A DNA stretch of 64,000 nt from WTGA01 sp965214055 (GTDB lineage: Bacteria; Pseudomonadota; Gammaproteobacteria; Arenicellales; Poriferihabitantaceae), in NCBI GenBank assembly GCA_965214055.1, contig OZ243931.1, positions 1,798,001 to 1,862,000 on the forward strand, given 5' to 3'. This document shows positions 17,437 through 27,958 of the stretch, one piece after another. The translations under genes were made by a program, and so were the position numbers. Every line of letters starts with the position of its first letter. Position 1 is the first letter of the stretch. Below the pieces are notes generated by a model. That model did not search any database, was not told the origin of the DNA, and worked only from the letters and a program-made list of their open reading frames with translations.

Positions 17437-17649
17437 TTGCGGAATGCCGCCCCGGTCCGCCAGGGCCGGGTCCGTGCACCGGGAAGCCGGGGATACGCAG
17501 GGGACACGCGTCAGCGCCGACGGGAGCGGACGGGGAAATGGCCACCGGAGGGCCTGGGACGCCTGAAAACTCAATAATGGTTCGGTTTCTGCTACTATTG
17601 GCTCGTTCGCCGAGACTTCTGAAAATCGCATCCCCTGAATTTTGCAGCC

Positions 17650-18207
17650 ATGATAGATGAAATCAAACAAGACGCTGAAACCAGGATGAAAAAAACGCTG
17701 GCGTCCACCCGCAACGACATGGCGAGAATCCGCACCGGCCGGGCATCCACGGCACTGCTGGACCACCTGAGCGTGGAGTACTACGGGACCGCAACCCCGA
17801 TTCACCAGGTGGCGTCGGTTTCCGTGGCCGATGCCCGGACGCTGAGCGTGCAGCCCTGGGAAAAACACATGCTGGCGGTCATTGAACGGGCGATTCTCGA
17901 ATCCGACCTCGGGCTGAACCCGATGACGGCCGGCGAGACCATGCGCATTCCCCTGCCGCCGATGACGGAAGAACGACGAACCGAACTGGGAAAGATTGTC
18001 CGCAATGAAGGCGAAAACGGAAAGATCGCCATTCGCAACATCCGGCGCGATGCCATCCACATGGCACGGGAGTTGCTCAAGGAAAAGGAGATCACCCAGG
18101 ACGAGGAGAAGCAGGCTGAATCGGCGTTACAGGCCCTGACGGACAAATATACGACAATGATAGACGGGGTGGTTGCCGACAAGGAAAATGAAGTCATGGA
18201 AGTCTGA
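17650..18207 (+). CDS. frr: Ribosome recycling factor
   Basis: 185 residues, normal length. MIDEIKQDAETRMKK at the start, RTGRAS at about 28-33 and the C-terminal three-helix bundle are all typical. RRF splits post-termination ribosomes together with EF-G, which is also encoded in this window. The gap upstream (17437-17649) contains no gene and no recognisable pyrH remnant; it carries a weak TACTAT that could be a -10. uppS follows after 35 nt. Confidence 0.97.
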   Translation: MIDEIKQDAETRMKKTLASTRNDMARIRTGRASTALLDHLSVEYYGTATPIHQVASVSVADARTLSVQPWEKHMLAVIERAILESDLGLNPMTAGETMRIPLPPMTEERRTELGKIVRNEGENGKIAIRNIRRDAIHMARELLKEKEITQDEEKQAESALQALTDKYTTMIDGVVADKENEVMEV

Positions 18208-18242
18208 ATGCTGAAATTCAAGGTGTTCAATGAAGGTGTACA

Positions 18243-19000
<758 letters not shown>

Positions 19001-19001
<1 letters not shown>

Positions 19002-19798
19002 TGCGTATTCGCATTGTGACCGCGTTGGTGCTGGCACCTGCCGTGGCAGGACTGACCCTGTTCCTGCCCACGCAGTGGTACAGCCTGGCCCTGCTGGGGA
19101 TCATGTTGCTGGGATTGGCGGAGTGGAACCGGCTCACCATCAACTCCCCCCGGGCCCTGGCCGTGTCTGCCCCGGTCATGGCGGTCCTGGCCTGGTGGCT
19201 GGTGGGCCTCCCCCTCGCACTGTGGGGGATCTGCCTGGCGGCTTCGGGACTCTGGCTGTATTATCTCTTCGCGTTGTGCCGGAACCAGATGGCCGGCATC
19301 CCGGGTTCAACGGTCAGTTTCCTGGCCGGATGGTATTGTCTGCTGGGAGCCTGGGCAGGACTGGTCCTGCTGCACCAGCAGCCTCTTCGGGGACCCGCGG
19401 TGGCCATCGCGGTCCTGGTCGTGGTCTGGGCCGCCGATACCTTTGCCTATTTTGTCGGCAAGGGGGTGGGAAAGCGCCAACTGGTGGCGAACCTGAGTCC
19501 AGGAAAAACCGTTGAAGGGCTGGCGGGTGGATTGCTCGGTGCCGTGGTCACCGCCTGGGGGCTGTCGGTGCTCTGGTTGCAGCTTCCGTCGGAAACCACC
19601 CGGGTCTGGGTCGGGATCGGGCTGCTGGCCGCCATCGCCAGCGTGGTGGGGGATTTGTTCCAGAGCCGGTTGAAGCGCCTTGCCGGGCGCAAGGACAGCG
19701 GGAACCTGTTGCCCGGGCACGGCGGGGTGCTGGACCGGATTGATGGCATGATTGCCGCGGTCCCGGTGTTTGCCTGCCTCTGGGTCGGCATGCCATGA
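19001..19798 (+). CDS. cdsA: Phosphatidate cytidylyltransferase (CDP-diglyceride synthase)
   Basis: 265 residues, several hydrophobic membrane segments throughout. The C-terminal signature SRLKRLAGRKDSGNLLPGHG followed by GVLDRIDG matches the CDP-alcohol synthase family. An inner-membrane enzyme that makes CDP-diacylglycerol from phosphatidate and CTP, the branch point for phospholipids. It overlaps dxr by 4 nt (ATGA). Confidence 0.95.
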
Positions 19799-20997
19799 CC
19801 ATTGGCGTTACCCTGTTGGGGTCCACCGGGTCCATTGGGACCAGCACACTGGACGTGATCGGAAGGCATCCCGGCCAATACCGGGTGTCCGCCCTGAGTG
19901 GTTACCGCAATGTCGACGGGATGCTGGACCAGTGCCGCCGGTTTCATCCCCAAAGGGTGGTGATGGGGGACCCCCGCAGTGCCGGACAGCTCCGGGAAAA
20001 ATGCCAGGAAAACCACCTGGATATCCGGGTGGAGTCCGGGGAGGAGGGGCTGTGCACACTGGCCCGGGAGACCGGCGATATCATTGTCTGCGGAATTGTG
20101 GGGGCGGCGGGGCTGATGTCCACCATTGCCGCCATTGAGTCCGGGAAGAAAGTGCTCATCGCCAACAAGGAACCCCTGGTCATGCTGGGAGGGTTCATTA
20201 TGGATCTGGCACGAAAAAACAATGCCTGCCTGCTCCCCATCGACAGCGAACACAATGCAATTTTCCAGTGTTTGCCCCGGCACCTCCAGGGGGATGGTGC
20301 AGGGATTCCCGGGGCACTGGAGCACCACGGAGTCAGGCATATCCTGCTGACCGGGTCGGGGGGGCCGTTCCGGACCCTGGACTTCCACCAGCTGGGTTCG
20401 GTTACTCCCGAGCAGGCCTGCGCCCATCCGAACTGGCGCATGGGCAGGAAGATATCCGTGGATTCCGCGACCATGATGAACAAGGGTCTGGAACTGATTG
20501 AAGCGTGTGCACTTTTCGGGGTGTCGTCCGACCAGGTGGAGATCGTGATTCATCCCCAAAGCGTGATCCACTCCATGGTAGAATACATTGATGGATCGAT
20601 TCTCGCGCAGTTGGGGAGCCCCGACATGCGGGTTCCCATCGCCGGTGCACTGGCCTGGCCGGAGAGGATTGAATCCGGGGCACCGCCGCTTTGCTGGCGA
20701 GAAGTTTCAAAACTGGATTTTCAGGCCCCGGATGAAACCCGGTTTCCGGCACTGGGACTCGCAAGGCAGGCCGCCCGGACGGGAGGCACATTGCCGTCCA
20801 TCATGAATGCGGCCAACGAAGTGGCGGTCCATGCCTTTTTGGGAGGCCAGATAACCTTTGACAAAATTACCCGATTCGTGGAAATGACAATGGACAAGAC
20901 CGACCATTGTGAAAACAGTGACCTGGATTCCGTGCTGGCAGCGGATGCGGCCGCCCGGCGGGTTTGCGGGGAGATCATGTCCGGGCATCCGGGCTGA
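19795..20997 (+). CDS. dxr: 1-Deoxy-D-xylulose 5-phosphate reductoisomerase
   Basis: 400 residues, normal length. NADPH-binding LLGSTGSIGTSTLDV at residues 6-20; metal-binding region around IDSEHNAIFQ (about 150); substrate loop SGGPFR and NWRMGRKISVDSATMMNKGLE downstream. It converts DXP to MEP in the non-mevalonate isoprenoid pathway; ispG for a late step of the same pathway lies at 36.9-38.0 kb. It overlaps cdsA by 4 nt and is 40 nt upstream of rseP. Confidence 0.96.
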   Translation: MTIGVTLLGSTGSIGTSTLDVIGRHPGQYRVSALSGYRNVDGMLDQCRRFHPQRVVMGDPRSAGQLREKCQENHLDIRVESGEEGLCTLARETGDIIVCGIVGAAGLMSTIAAIESGKKVLIANKEPLVMLGGFIMDLARKNNACLLPIDSEHNAIFQCLPRHLQGDGAGIPGALEHHGVRHILLTGSGGPFRTLDFHQLGSVTPEQACAHPNWRMGRKISVDSATMMNKGLELIEACALFGVSSDQVEIVIHPQSVIHSMVEYIDGSILAQLGSPDMRVPIAGALAWPERIESGAPPLCWREVSKLDFQAPDETRFPALGLARQAARTGGTLPSIMNAANEVAVHAFLGGQITFDKITRFVEMTMDKTDHCENSDLDSVLAADAAARRVCGEIMSGHPG

Positions 20998-21037
20998 GTC
21001 TGTGTGGTATGGCATTGACCGAGTGGACTGAAAACCG

Positions 21038-22378
21038 ATGAGTGCGTTTGGATACAGCCTGTTTGGATTCCTGGTTGCCATCGCCATTCTTGTGGCGGTG
21101 CATGAATTCGGGCACTTCTGGGTGGCGCGCAAGCTGGGGGTCAAGGTCCTGAAATTTTCCATCGGATTCGGCAAGACCATCTTCAACTGGCGCCGCCGCG
21201 GAGACCCCACCGAATACTCCATCGGACTGATTCCGCTGGGGGGCTACGTCAAAATGCTGGATGAACGGGACGGCGAGGTGGCTGAACACGAACGGGCACA
21301 GGCCTTCAACATCCAGCCGCTGCCGGTCAGAACGGCGGTGGTGGCGGCCGGGCCGCTGTTCAATTTCCTGTTCGCGCTGGTTGCCATCTGGCTGGTATTT
21401 GTTGTCGGCAGCGATGATATTGAACCGGTCATCGGCGAGGTTGTGGAGTCATCCGTTGCCGAGCGCGCGGGATTCCGGGCCGGGGATATCCTCACCGGGG
21501 TTGACGGCAAGGAGGTGAAAACCTGGGGCCAGCACCAGTTCTACATGCTGCACCAGGCGATGAAGGGCAATGCCATCGAGGTCTCGGTTTCCAATCCGCA
21601 ATACGGGGACCGGACACTCCAGGTGGATTTCTCCAGCATGGACCAGTGGTCCATCAGCCGGCAGCCCATCACCTCGCAGATCGGCATCTGGCCGCCACCT
21701 CCCCCGGCCATGGTGACCCGGGTTGTGGACGACTCCCCGGCTGAACGGGCCGGGCTGCTGCCCGGGGATGAGATCCTGGCCATTGACGGCGACGCGGTGT
21801 CCAGCTGGATCGATATGGCCACCCGGGTTTCCCAGCGCCCGGGGGAGACCCTGCTTCTGACGGTGTTGCGCAACGGGCAGGAACGGGATGTTTCACTGAT
21901 AACCCGTGTTATCACCGTGGAGGGCAAGGACTATGGCCAGATCGGCCTGTACCGCCCGGACCTGCAGAACACGACATTGCGGTTCGGACCCCTGGAAGCG
22001 ATCTGGCAGTCCATGGACTATAACTGGCGGATGACCGCCATCTCACTGCGCTCCCTGGGACGGATGGTGACGGCACGGATGTCCACGGAAAACCTGTCCG
22101 GCCCGATTACGATTGCAAGACTGGCGGGGCGGACCGCGGAATCCGGGTACGCGGATTTTATGAAATTTCTCGCCATCATCAGCATCAGCCTGGGCCTGCT
22201 CAACCTGCTGCCCATCCCGGTGCTGGACGGCGGTCACCTGATGTACTACCTGGTGGAAGCCATCACGGGGAAACAGCCGTCCGAAAATGTGATGGTCTGG
22301 GGACAGCAAATCGGGATTGCCATGATATTGATGCTGATGGTGTTGGCGTTTTACAACGATATTGTGCGTTTGTTGTGA
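21038..22378 (+). CDS. rseP: Site-2 protease RseP (sigma-E pathway)
   Basis: 446 residues. A zinc-binding HEFGH motif lies in the first membrane segment (residues 22-26), two tandem PDZ regions in the periplasmic part (about 115-300), and LLPIPVLDGGHL near residue 395 supplies the third metal ligand. It cuts the anti-sigma factor RseA within the inner membrane after DegS, releasing sigma-E, and also clears signal-peptide remnants. Neighbouring bamA, skp and lpx genes are classic sigma-E targets in relatives. Confidence 0.96.
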   Translation: MSAFGYSLFGFLVAIAILVAVHEFGHFWVARKLGVKVLKFSIGFGKTIFNWRRRGDPTEYSIGLIPLGGYVKMLDERDGEVAEHERAQAFNIQPLPVRTAVVAAGPLFNFLFALVAIWLVFVVGSDDIEPVIGEVVESSVAERAGFRAGDILTGVDGKEVKTWGQHQFYMLHQAMKGNAIEVSVSNPQYGDRTLQVDFSSMDQWSISRQPITSQIGIWPPPPPAMVTRVVDDSPAERAGLLPGDEILAIDGDAVSSWIDMATRVSQRPGETLLLTVLRNGQERDVSLITRVITVEGKDYGQIGLYRPDLQNTTLRFGPLEAIWQSMDYNWRMTAISLRSLGRMVTARMSTENLSGPITIARLAGRTAESGYADFMKFLAIISISLGLLNLLPIPVLDGGHLMYYLVEAITGKQPSENVMVWGQQIGIAMILMLMVLAFYNDIVRLL

Positions 22379-22436
22379 GAGCCGGGATTCCATTGGCCCC
22401 CGGCCCGGGTTTCCTGTGAAAGAGTTAGGAAAATTG

Positions 22437-22458
22437 AGTACAATACCCGGATTGTACT
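22437..22458 (+). promoter_or_regulatory. Perfect inverted repeat upstream of bamA
   Basis: AGTACAAT and ATTGTACT flank a 6-bp spacer, between rseP and bamA. A TTGACA follows 8 bp later (22466-22471), but I find no good -10 at the right distance. It could be an operator or an RNA hairpin; there is no T-run for termination. Confidence 0.4.
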
Positions 22459-22572
22459 ATTCGATTTGACAATTCTGGGTGTGACGGTTTCCCGTCTGAT
22501 ACACTTTCGGGGTGTATGGTTTTGCGGGTGGGGTCAGGCAAACATTCTGAACAAGGAGCAAGTGAATTAAAG

Positions 22573-24951
22573 ATGAAAAAAGTGATTCTCGCGGTATTAC
22601 TCGCGGTTCTGTTCAAACCTGCTTTTGCGATTGACCCTTTCACCATTACCGATATTCGGGTGGACGGACTGGAACGGCTGGATACCGGGACGGTGTTCAA
22701 CTACCTCCCCCTGAAAGTGGGGGATGAGGCGAATGATGAAGAAATCAGCCTCAGCATCAAGGAATTGTTCAAGACGGGTTTTTTCAGGGACATTTCCATG
22801 CAGCAGGAGGGGACCATCCTGGTGGTCAAGGTTACGGAGCGGCCCTCCATTGCCCAGATCACGATCAAGGGCAACCGGAAACTGAAAACGGAAGCACTGG
22901 AGTTGGGTCTGGAACAGGCGGGGATGGTCCAGGGGCGGATTTTCAACACCGCCCAGATGGAGCGGGTGGAGAAGGAAATCCAGAATACCTACCTGACCCT
23001 CGGCCGCTATTCAGCGACGGTGGATTACAGTGTGGAGGAATTGGGTGACAACCGGGTGAATGTCATCATTGATATCAATGAAGGCCGGGTCGCCCGGATC
23101 AAGAAAATCAACATCATTGGCACGAAAGCGATTCGTGTGAAGGATTTGAAGGATGAAATGCTGTTAAAGGAGAAACGGGGATGGCGGCTTTTCTCGCGGC
23201 AGGACCAATACTCCAAACAGAAGCTGGAAGCGGACCTGGAAAGCATCCGCAGCTACTACCTGAACCGGGGATACCACGAATTCGAACTGGTGTCCTCGTC
23301 GGTGGACATCAGCCCGAACAAGCAGGCGATATTCATCAGCATTACGGTGGATGAAGGCGAACGGTTCACCTTCGGGGAGACCTCCATTGAAGGGGTGGAT
23401 GAGGAACAGGAAACGGCATTGCAGGAACTGGTCAAAATCCAGCCCGGAAAGACGTTTTCAAGGAAGGTGGTCAACCGCACCCGCTCGGCCATCATCGAAT
23501 GGTTTGCAGGGGATGGATATGCCTTTGTTGAGGTGGAGCCGGTCTTTGAGACCGATCAGGACACAAAGGTGGTCAACACCGTGTTTTCGGTGGTGATCAA
23601 TCAACGGGTGTACGTCCGGCGCATTGAGATCTCCGGCAACCTGTTTACCCGGGACGAAGTCATACGCCGGGAATTGAGGCAGTTTGAAGGCGCCTTGTAT
23701 TCTGCGGCAGAGGTCCGCCGGTCCCGGAACCGTTTGAGGAGAATGGGGATTTTTGACAGTGTGCAGATCGAGACCCCCGCGGTCCCGGGCACCAGCGACC
23801 AGGTGGACCTGAAGGTGGTTGTCTCCGAACTCGATACCGGTTCACTGCTGCTTTCCGCGGGGTATTCGGATGAGGACGGAGCCCTGCTGGGGCTGGAATT
23901 TGAACAGCGGAACCTGCTGGGAACCGGGAAAGACCTGTCCCTGGAATTCAAGGATTCGGATGCGGTGGATACCGCGGTCATCCGGTACAACAATCCCTAT
24001 CACACCAAGGACGGGGTCAGTCGAGGATTTCATCTCACCACCCAGGAAATTGATGCAGCGGAAACGGAATCGGCGGAATATCTGCAGAATACGGATTCTG
24101 CGGGGGTGAATTACAAGATTCCCATTTCCGAAACCAATTCCGTGAATGTTGGGGTGTCCTATGAAAAAATCGAGTTGAAAGCCACCACGGGAACCCCGGG
24201 GAAATTCATAGAAGAAATCAAGGATGCACCGAATTCCGACAGCCTGGTGCTGACTGCCGGACTGTCCCGGGACACCCGGGATGACTTTTTCTTTCCCACC
24301 CGGGGGAGCACCGCGTCCATGTCCGTGGACTTTTCCGTCCCCGGCAGTGATCTGGAGTACTACAAGATCTATCTTTCCGGATCGTATTATCATCCCCTGA
24401 CCGAGTCCATCACGCTCAAGGGCCGAATGAGTCTGGGGTACGGGGACGGGTATGGGGATACGGACCGATATGGACTGCCCTTCTACAAGCATTTCTTTGC
24501 AGGGGGGGCCCGGTCCGTGCGGGGGTATGATGCCCGGTCCCTGGGTCCGCGTGTTACCAATGTTGTCGCGACGAGGGAAGTTGACGGTAAGACGGAGGAG
24601 GTGTTGCGGACGCGGCCAGAGGGCGGGGATGTCCGCATACTGACCCATGCTGAAGTCCTGTTCCCGGCATTTGGATCGGCGAACACCAAGGACAAGCGGC
24701 TGGGGCTGTTTGTCGATGGGGGCCAGGTCTTTGGAAAGCAGGAAGAGGCTCAAAAGAGCGCGAACCACAAGAAGCTCTATGGAGACTATAGCTCCATTGA
24801 CCTGGGGCAGATGCGGTATTCAGCGGGGGTGTTTTTCCAGTGGTTTTCGGCATTGGGGCCGATCAGCATCAGTTATGCCCGCCCGCTCAATGAAGAGAAG
24901 GAAGATGATCTGGAGAAACTCCAGCTTTCCATCGGGACGGTTTTCCGATAA
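22573..24951 (+). CDS. bamA: Outer-membrane assembly factor BamA
   Basis: 792 residues from ATG 22573; an upstream in-frame GTG-type extension lacks a signal sequence. MKKVILAVLLAVLFKPAFA is a clear signal peptide cut before IDPF. Five POTRA domains (about 22-420) precede a 16-strand barrel, with the RGY motif of loop L6 in SVRGYDARSLGP near residue 655. It folds and inserts beta-barrel proteins into the outer membrane with the Bam lipoproteins. The last strand ends GTVFR, so the aromatic residue that normally closes the barrel is penultimate. An AAGGAG ribosome site lies 14 nt upstream. skp follows. Confidence 0.95.
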   Translation: MKKVILAVLLAVLFKPAFAIDPFTITDIRVDGLERLDTGTVFNYLPLKVGDEANDEEISLSIKELFKTGFFRDISMQQEGTILVVKVTERPSIAQITIKGNRKLKTEALELGLEQAGMVQGRIFNTAQMERVEKEIQNTYLTLGRYSATVDYSVEELGDNRVNVIIDINEGRVARIKKINIIGTKAIRVKDLKDEMLLKEKRGWRLFSRQDQYSKQKLEADLESIRSYYLNRGYHEFELVSSSVDISPNKQAIFISITVDEGERFTFGETSIEGVDEEQETALQELVKIQPGKTFSRKVVNRTRSAIIEWFAGDGYAFVEVEPVFETDQDTKVVNTVFSVVINQRVYVRRIEISGNLFTRDEVIRRELRQFEGALYSAAEVRRSRNRLRRMGIFDSVQIETPAVPGTSDQVDLKVVVSELDTGSLLLSAGYSDEDGALLGLEFEQRNLLGTGKDLSLEFKDSDAVDTAVIRYNNPYHTKDGVSRGFHLTTQEIDAAETESAEYLQNTDSAGVNYKIPISETNSVNVGVSYEKIELKATTGTPGKFIEEIKDAPNSDSLVLTAGLSRDTRDDFFFPTRGSTASMSVDFSVPGSDLEYYKIYLSGSYYHPLTESITLKGRMSLGYGDGYGDTDRYGLPFYKHFFAGGARSVRGYDARSLGPRVTNVVATREVDGKTEEVLRTRPEGGDVRILTHAEVLFPAFGSANTKDKRLGLFVDGGQVFGKQEEAQKSANHKKLYGDYSSIDLGQMRYSAGVFFQWFSALGPISISYARPLNEEKEDDLEKLQLSIGTVFR

Positions 24952-25081
24952 CCCGGACCGTGAATGTATTCGGGAACCGTCGTGTGAAGGCTTTGTTTGA
25001 GTGCGGGGGGATGCCAGCCTGAATGGCCCGGCATCCCCGGCGAAGCGTGTGCAAAAAAAGTGACCTGTCAAGAGAGTGGAT

Positions 25082-25588
25082 ATGAAATTTTGTAAATTGG
25101 TTGGATTTTCTTTGGTGGCATTGCTGTTGCTGCCGCTACCGTCCTGGGCGGTGGAGATTGCGTATGTGGATGCACGCCGACTGATTGAGGAAGCGCCACA
25201 GGGACAGGATGAAGTCGAGAAACTCGAAGCGGAATTCAGTGAAAGAGGTCGTGAACTGCAAGCGAAGATTGACCTGTTCACCACCAATGAAAAGGAATTG
25301 CAGAAGAACGCGGTGACGATGTCTTCGGAAGAACTGGAAGAGCGGACCAACGAACTCCTGGACATGCAGCGATTACTGCAGCGGGAGCAGCAGGTTTACA
25401 ATGAAGACTATGCCCGGAGCAGGAACCAGGGACTGGCCCGTCTCGAACAGCTGATTTCAATCGTCATCATCGATGTGGCCAAGCGGGAGAAAATTGACCT
25501 GGTTCTGCAGCAGGCGGTCTATGCCAGCCGGGACATCGATCTCACCGGGAAAGTCCTGGAAGAACTGGACAAGCGCTACCGGCAATAG
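25082..25588 (+). CDS. skp: Periplasmic chaperone Skp/OmpH
   Basis: 168 residues from ATG 25082 (an in-frame GTG lies 6 nt earlier). The signal peptide ends LPLPSWA, giving mature VEIAYVDARRLIEEAPQGQD. A long helical coiled-coil middle (about 35-130) forms the tentacles of the trimer, with a short C-terminal strand. Skp binds unfolded outer-membrane proteins and delivers them to BamA, encoded just upstream. lpxD follows after 67 nt. Confidence 0.9.
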   Translation: MKFCKLVGFSLVALLLLPLPSWAVEIAYVDARRLIEEAPQGQDEVEKLEAEFSERGRELQAKIDLFTTNEKELQKNAVTMSSEELEERTNELLDMQRLLQREQQVYNEDYARSRNQGLARLEQLISIVIIDVAKREKIDLVLQQAVYASRDIDLTGKVLEELDKRYRQ

Positions 25589-25655
25589 CACAGATTCTGG
25601 AACATGCCGCCATGAACTATCCGGACCCCGTTGAAAATCAATTTGGAATACCCTG

Positions 25656-26672
25656 ATGTATTCATTGCAAAGAATCTCTGATCTCGTAAACGGGAAAGTG
25701 GAGGGAGACCACCAGTTCAATGTTGAAGAAATCAGTAGCCTGGGCAATGCGACGGCCACTTCCATCACCTTTTTCACGGGGCGGAAAAAGAAGGGCGAAT
25801 TGAAAGCGACGAAGGCGGGGGCCGTGTTGATCTCTCCCGCCCATGCGCAGTGGTTTCCGGGAAACAAGGTCATCGTCTCCAACCCCTACCTGGCATACGC
25901 CCGGCTCAGCCAGGTATTCCGGAAAAACGGGTTTTCCGGGCCGGCCGGCATCGACGGGACCGCTGTGGTGGCGGACAATTGTCTCCTGGGGGACGGGGTT
26001 TCCATCGGAAGTTATTCCATCATTTCCGACGGGGTCCGGCTGGGCAGCCATGTGGTGATCGGAAGCGGGGTCCGGGTGGAGGAAGAGGTCACCATTGGAG
26101 ATCATACCGTCATCGAGTCGAATGTGGTGATTTCTTCAGGCTGCCGACTGGGGAAAAGGTGCTATCTCTCTCCCGGGGTGGTCATCGGTTCAAGTGGATT
26201 CGGATACGCCCCGGATGGGGGAAAATGGGAAAAGATCGAACAACTGGGGGGAGTGGAAATCGGCGATGACGTGGATATCGGGGCCAATACCACCATTGAC
26301 CGGGGGGCCCTGGAAAATACGGTGATCGGCAACGGTGTAAAGCTCGATAACCAGATTCAGATTGCGCACAATGTCCAGATCGGAGACAACACCATCATGG
26401 CGGGTTGTTCCGCCATTGCCGGCAGTACCCGGGTGGGCAGGCGATGCAGGATAGGAGGCCGGGTGTCCATACTGGGCCACCTTCGGATTGCAGATGATGT
26501 CACCGTCTATGCCAATGGCCTGGTGGCCAGTTCCATCGACTCGCCGGGGGAGTATGCCTCTGCGCTTCCGGTCCAGCCGGTCAGGCAGTGGAGAAAGAAT
26601 GCCGCGTTGCTTCGGCGGTTGGACAAGCTGACGAAAAGAGGGAATGGACTTCATCAGGATGAAGATGAATAA
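25656..26672 (+). CDS. lpxD: UDP-3-O-(3-hydroxyacyl)glucosamine N-acyltransferase
   Basis: 338 residues. An N-terminal uridine-binding domain (about 1-100) is followed by a left-handed beta-helix of hexapeptide repeats. The catalytic His lies in LDNQIQIAHNVQIGDNT (about residues 229-245), and a C-terminal helix ends the protein. It adds the second acyl chain in lipid A synthesis. Part of the skp-lpxD-fabZ-lpxA-lpxB operon. Confidence 0.96.
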   Translation: MYSLQRISDLVNGKVEGDHQFNVEEISSLGNATATSITFFTGRKKKGELKATKAGAVLISPAHAQWFPGNKVIVSNPYLAYARLSQVFRKNGFSGPAGIDGTAVVADNCLLGDGVSIGSYSIISDGVRLGSHVVIGSGVRVEEEVTIGDHTVIESNVVISSGCRLGKRCYLSPGVVIGSSGFGYAPDGGKWEKIEQLGGVEIGDDVDIGANTTIDRGALENTVIGNGVKLDNQIQIAHNVQIGDNTIMAGCSAIAGSTRVGRRCRIGGRVSILGHLRIADDVTVYANGLVASSIDSPGEYASALPVQPVRQWRKNAALLRRLDKLTKRGNGLHQDEDE

Positions 26673-26704
26673 AGACGATGAAATAACCGGACCAGGCAAC
26701 GAAC

Positions 26705-27157
26705 ATGACTGATTCCAATTCTATTGACATACACAAGATTCGGGAAATTCTCCCCCACCGTTATCCCTTCTTGCTGGTGGACCGGGTCGTGGATTTCACC
26801 TTGGGAAAAACCTTGACGGCGATCAAGAACGTCACCATCAACGAGCCCTTTTTTCAGGGTCATTTCCCGGAACGCCCGGTGTTCCCCGGGGTATTGATCC
26901 TTGAAGCCATGGCCCAGGCGTCGGCCATTCTTGCGAGTCACAGCGCAGAGGTGGAGGAGGGCCAGAAAATCATATTTTTGTTCGCAGGGGTGGACCGGGC
27001 ACGATTCAAGCGTCCCGTAGAGCCGGGTGACCAGATGGTGATTGATGTGGAGCAGACCCGCTACAAGGCCCAGGTCTGGAAATATGCCACCCGGGCGTCT
27101 GTGGACAGCCGGCTGGTGGCCTCGGCCGAAGTGATGTTCACTTACCGAACATACTGA
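26705..27157 (+). CDS. fabZ: (3R)-hydroxyacyl-ACP dehydratase
   Basis: 150 residues, hot-dog fold. The catalytic His is in GHFPERPVFPGV (about 56-67) and the catalytic Glu in LEAMAQ. It dehydrates hydroxyacyl-ACP in fatty-acid elongation and so competes with LpxA/LpxD for the same substrate pool, which explains its place in this operon. Confidence 0.97.
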   Translation: MTDSNSIDIHKIREILPHRYPFLLVDRVVDFTLGKTLTAIKNVTINEPFFQGHFPERPVFPGVLILEAMAQASAILASHSAEVEEGQKIIFLFAGVDRARFKRPVEPGDQMVIDVEQTRYKAQVWKYATRASVDSRLVASAEVMFTYRTY

Positions 27158-27181
27158 TTTGGACCACTGGATTCGATCACC

Positions 27182-27958
27182 ATGGTGGACATACACCCCA
27201 CTGCAATCATTCATCCTGATGCCGAGCTGGCCGACCGTGTAACGGTGGGGGCCTACTCCATCATTGAGGCGGGTGTCCGCATCGCCGAAGACACCTGGGT
27301 GGGTCCGCACGTGGTCATCAAAGGCCATACCACCATCGGCAGGGAGAACAGGATTTACCAGTTCAGCTCCATCGGGGAAGCCCCCCAGCACCAGGGGTAC
27401 CAGGGCGAGCCCACCGAGGTTGAAATTGGTGATCGCAATATCATACGTGAATACTGCACGATCAATCGGGGGACCGCTGCCCACCTCGGTGTGACCCGGG
27501 TAGGGGATGACAATTTCATTATGGCCTATACCCACATTGCCCACGACTGCGTGCTGGGCAATCACATCATTTTTGCCAATGGCTCCAGTCTGGCCGGCCA
27601 TGTGGATATTGGTGATTACGCGGTCCTGGGAGGGTTCAGCCTCATTCACCAATTCTGCAAAATCGGACAGCACTGTATTACTGGAATCGGATGCGCCTGC
27701 TTTCAGGATGTTCCCCCATACATTGTTGCGGCAGGAAATCCCGCCAAGCCCTATGGCCTCAATACCAAGGGCCTGAGAAGGAGAAACTTTGACGAGGAAT
27801 CCATCGAATTGCTGAACAGTGCATACCGGATTGTCTATCGCAAAAACCTCGGTCTGCAGGCTGCAATCCGGGAAATTGACCAATTCAACGCAGACAATCC
27901 GGATATCCTGCAGTTCAGAAACTTTCTGCTCCAGACAGAGCGGGGAATCATTCGGTAG
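27182..27958 (+). CDS. lpxA: UDP-N-acetylglucosamine acyltransferase
   Basis: 258 residues. Beta-helix hexapeptide repeats run from IHPTAIIHPDAELAD onward; the catalytic His is in NFIMAYTHIAHDC (about 110-122), and a C-terminal helical domain follows. It performs the first acylation of lipid A biosynthesis. The stop is followed immediately by the lpxB GTG with no gap. Confidence 0.97.
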   Translation: MVDIHPTAIIHPDAELADRVTVGAYSIIEAGVRIAEDTWVGPHVVIKGHTTIGRENRIYQFSSIGEAPQHQGYQGEPTEVEIGDRNIIREYCTINRGTAAHLGVTRVGDDNFIMAYTHIAHDCVLGNHIIFANGSSLAGHVDIGDYAVLGGFSLIHQFCKIGQHCITGIGCACFQDVPPYIVAAGNPAKPYGLNTKGLRRRNFDEESIELLNSAYRIVYRKNLGLQAAIREIDQFNADNPDILQFRNFLLQTERGIIR

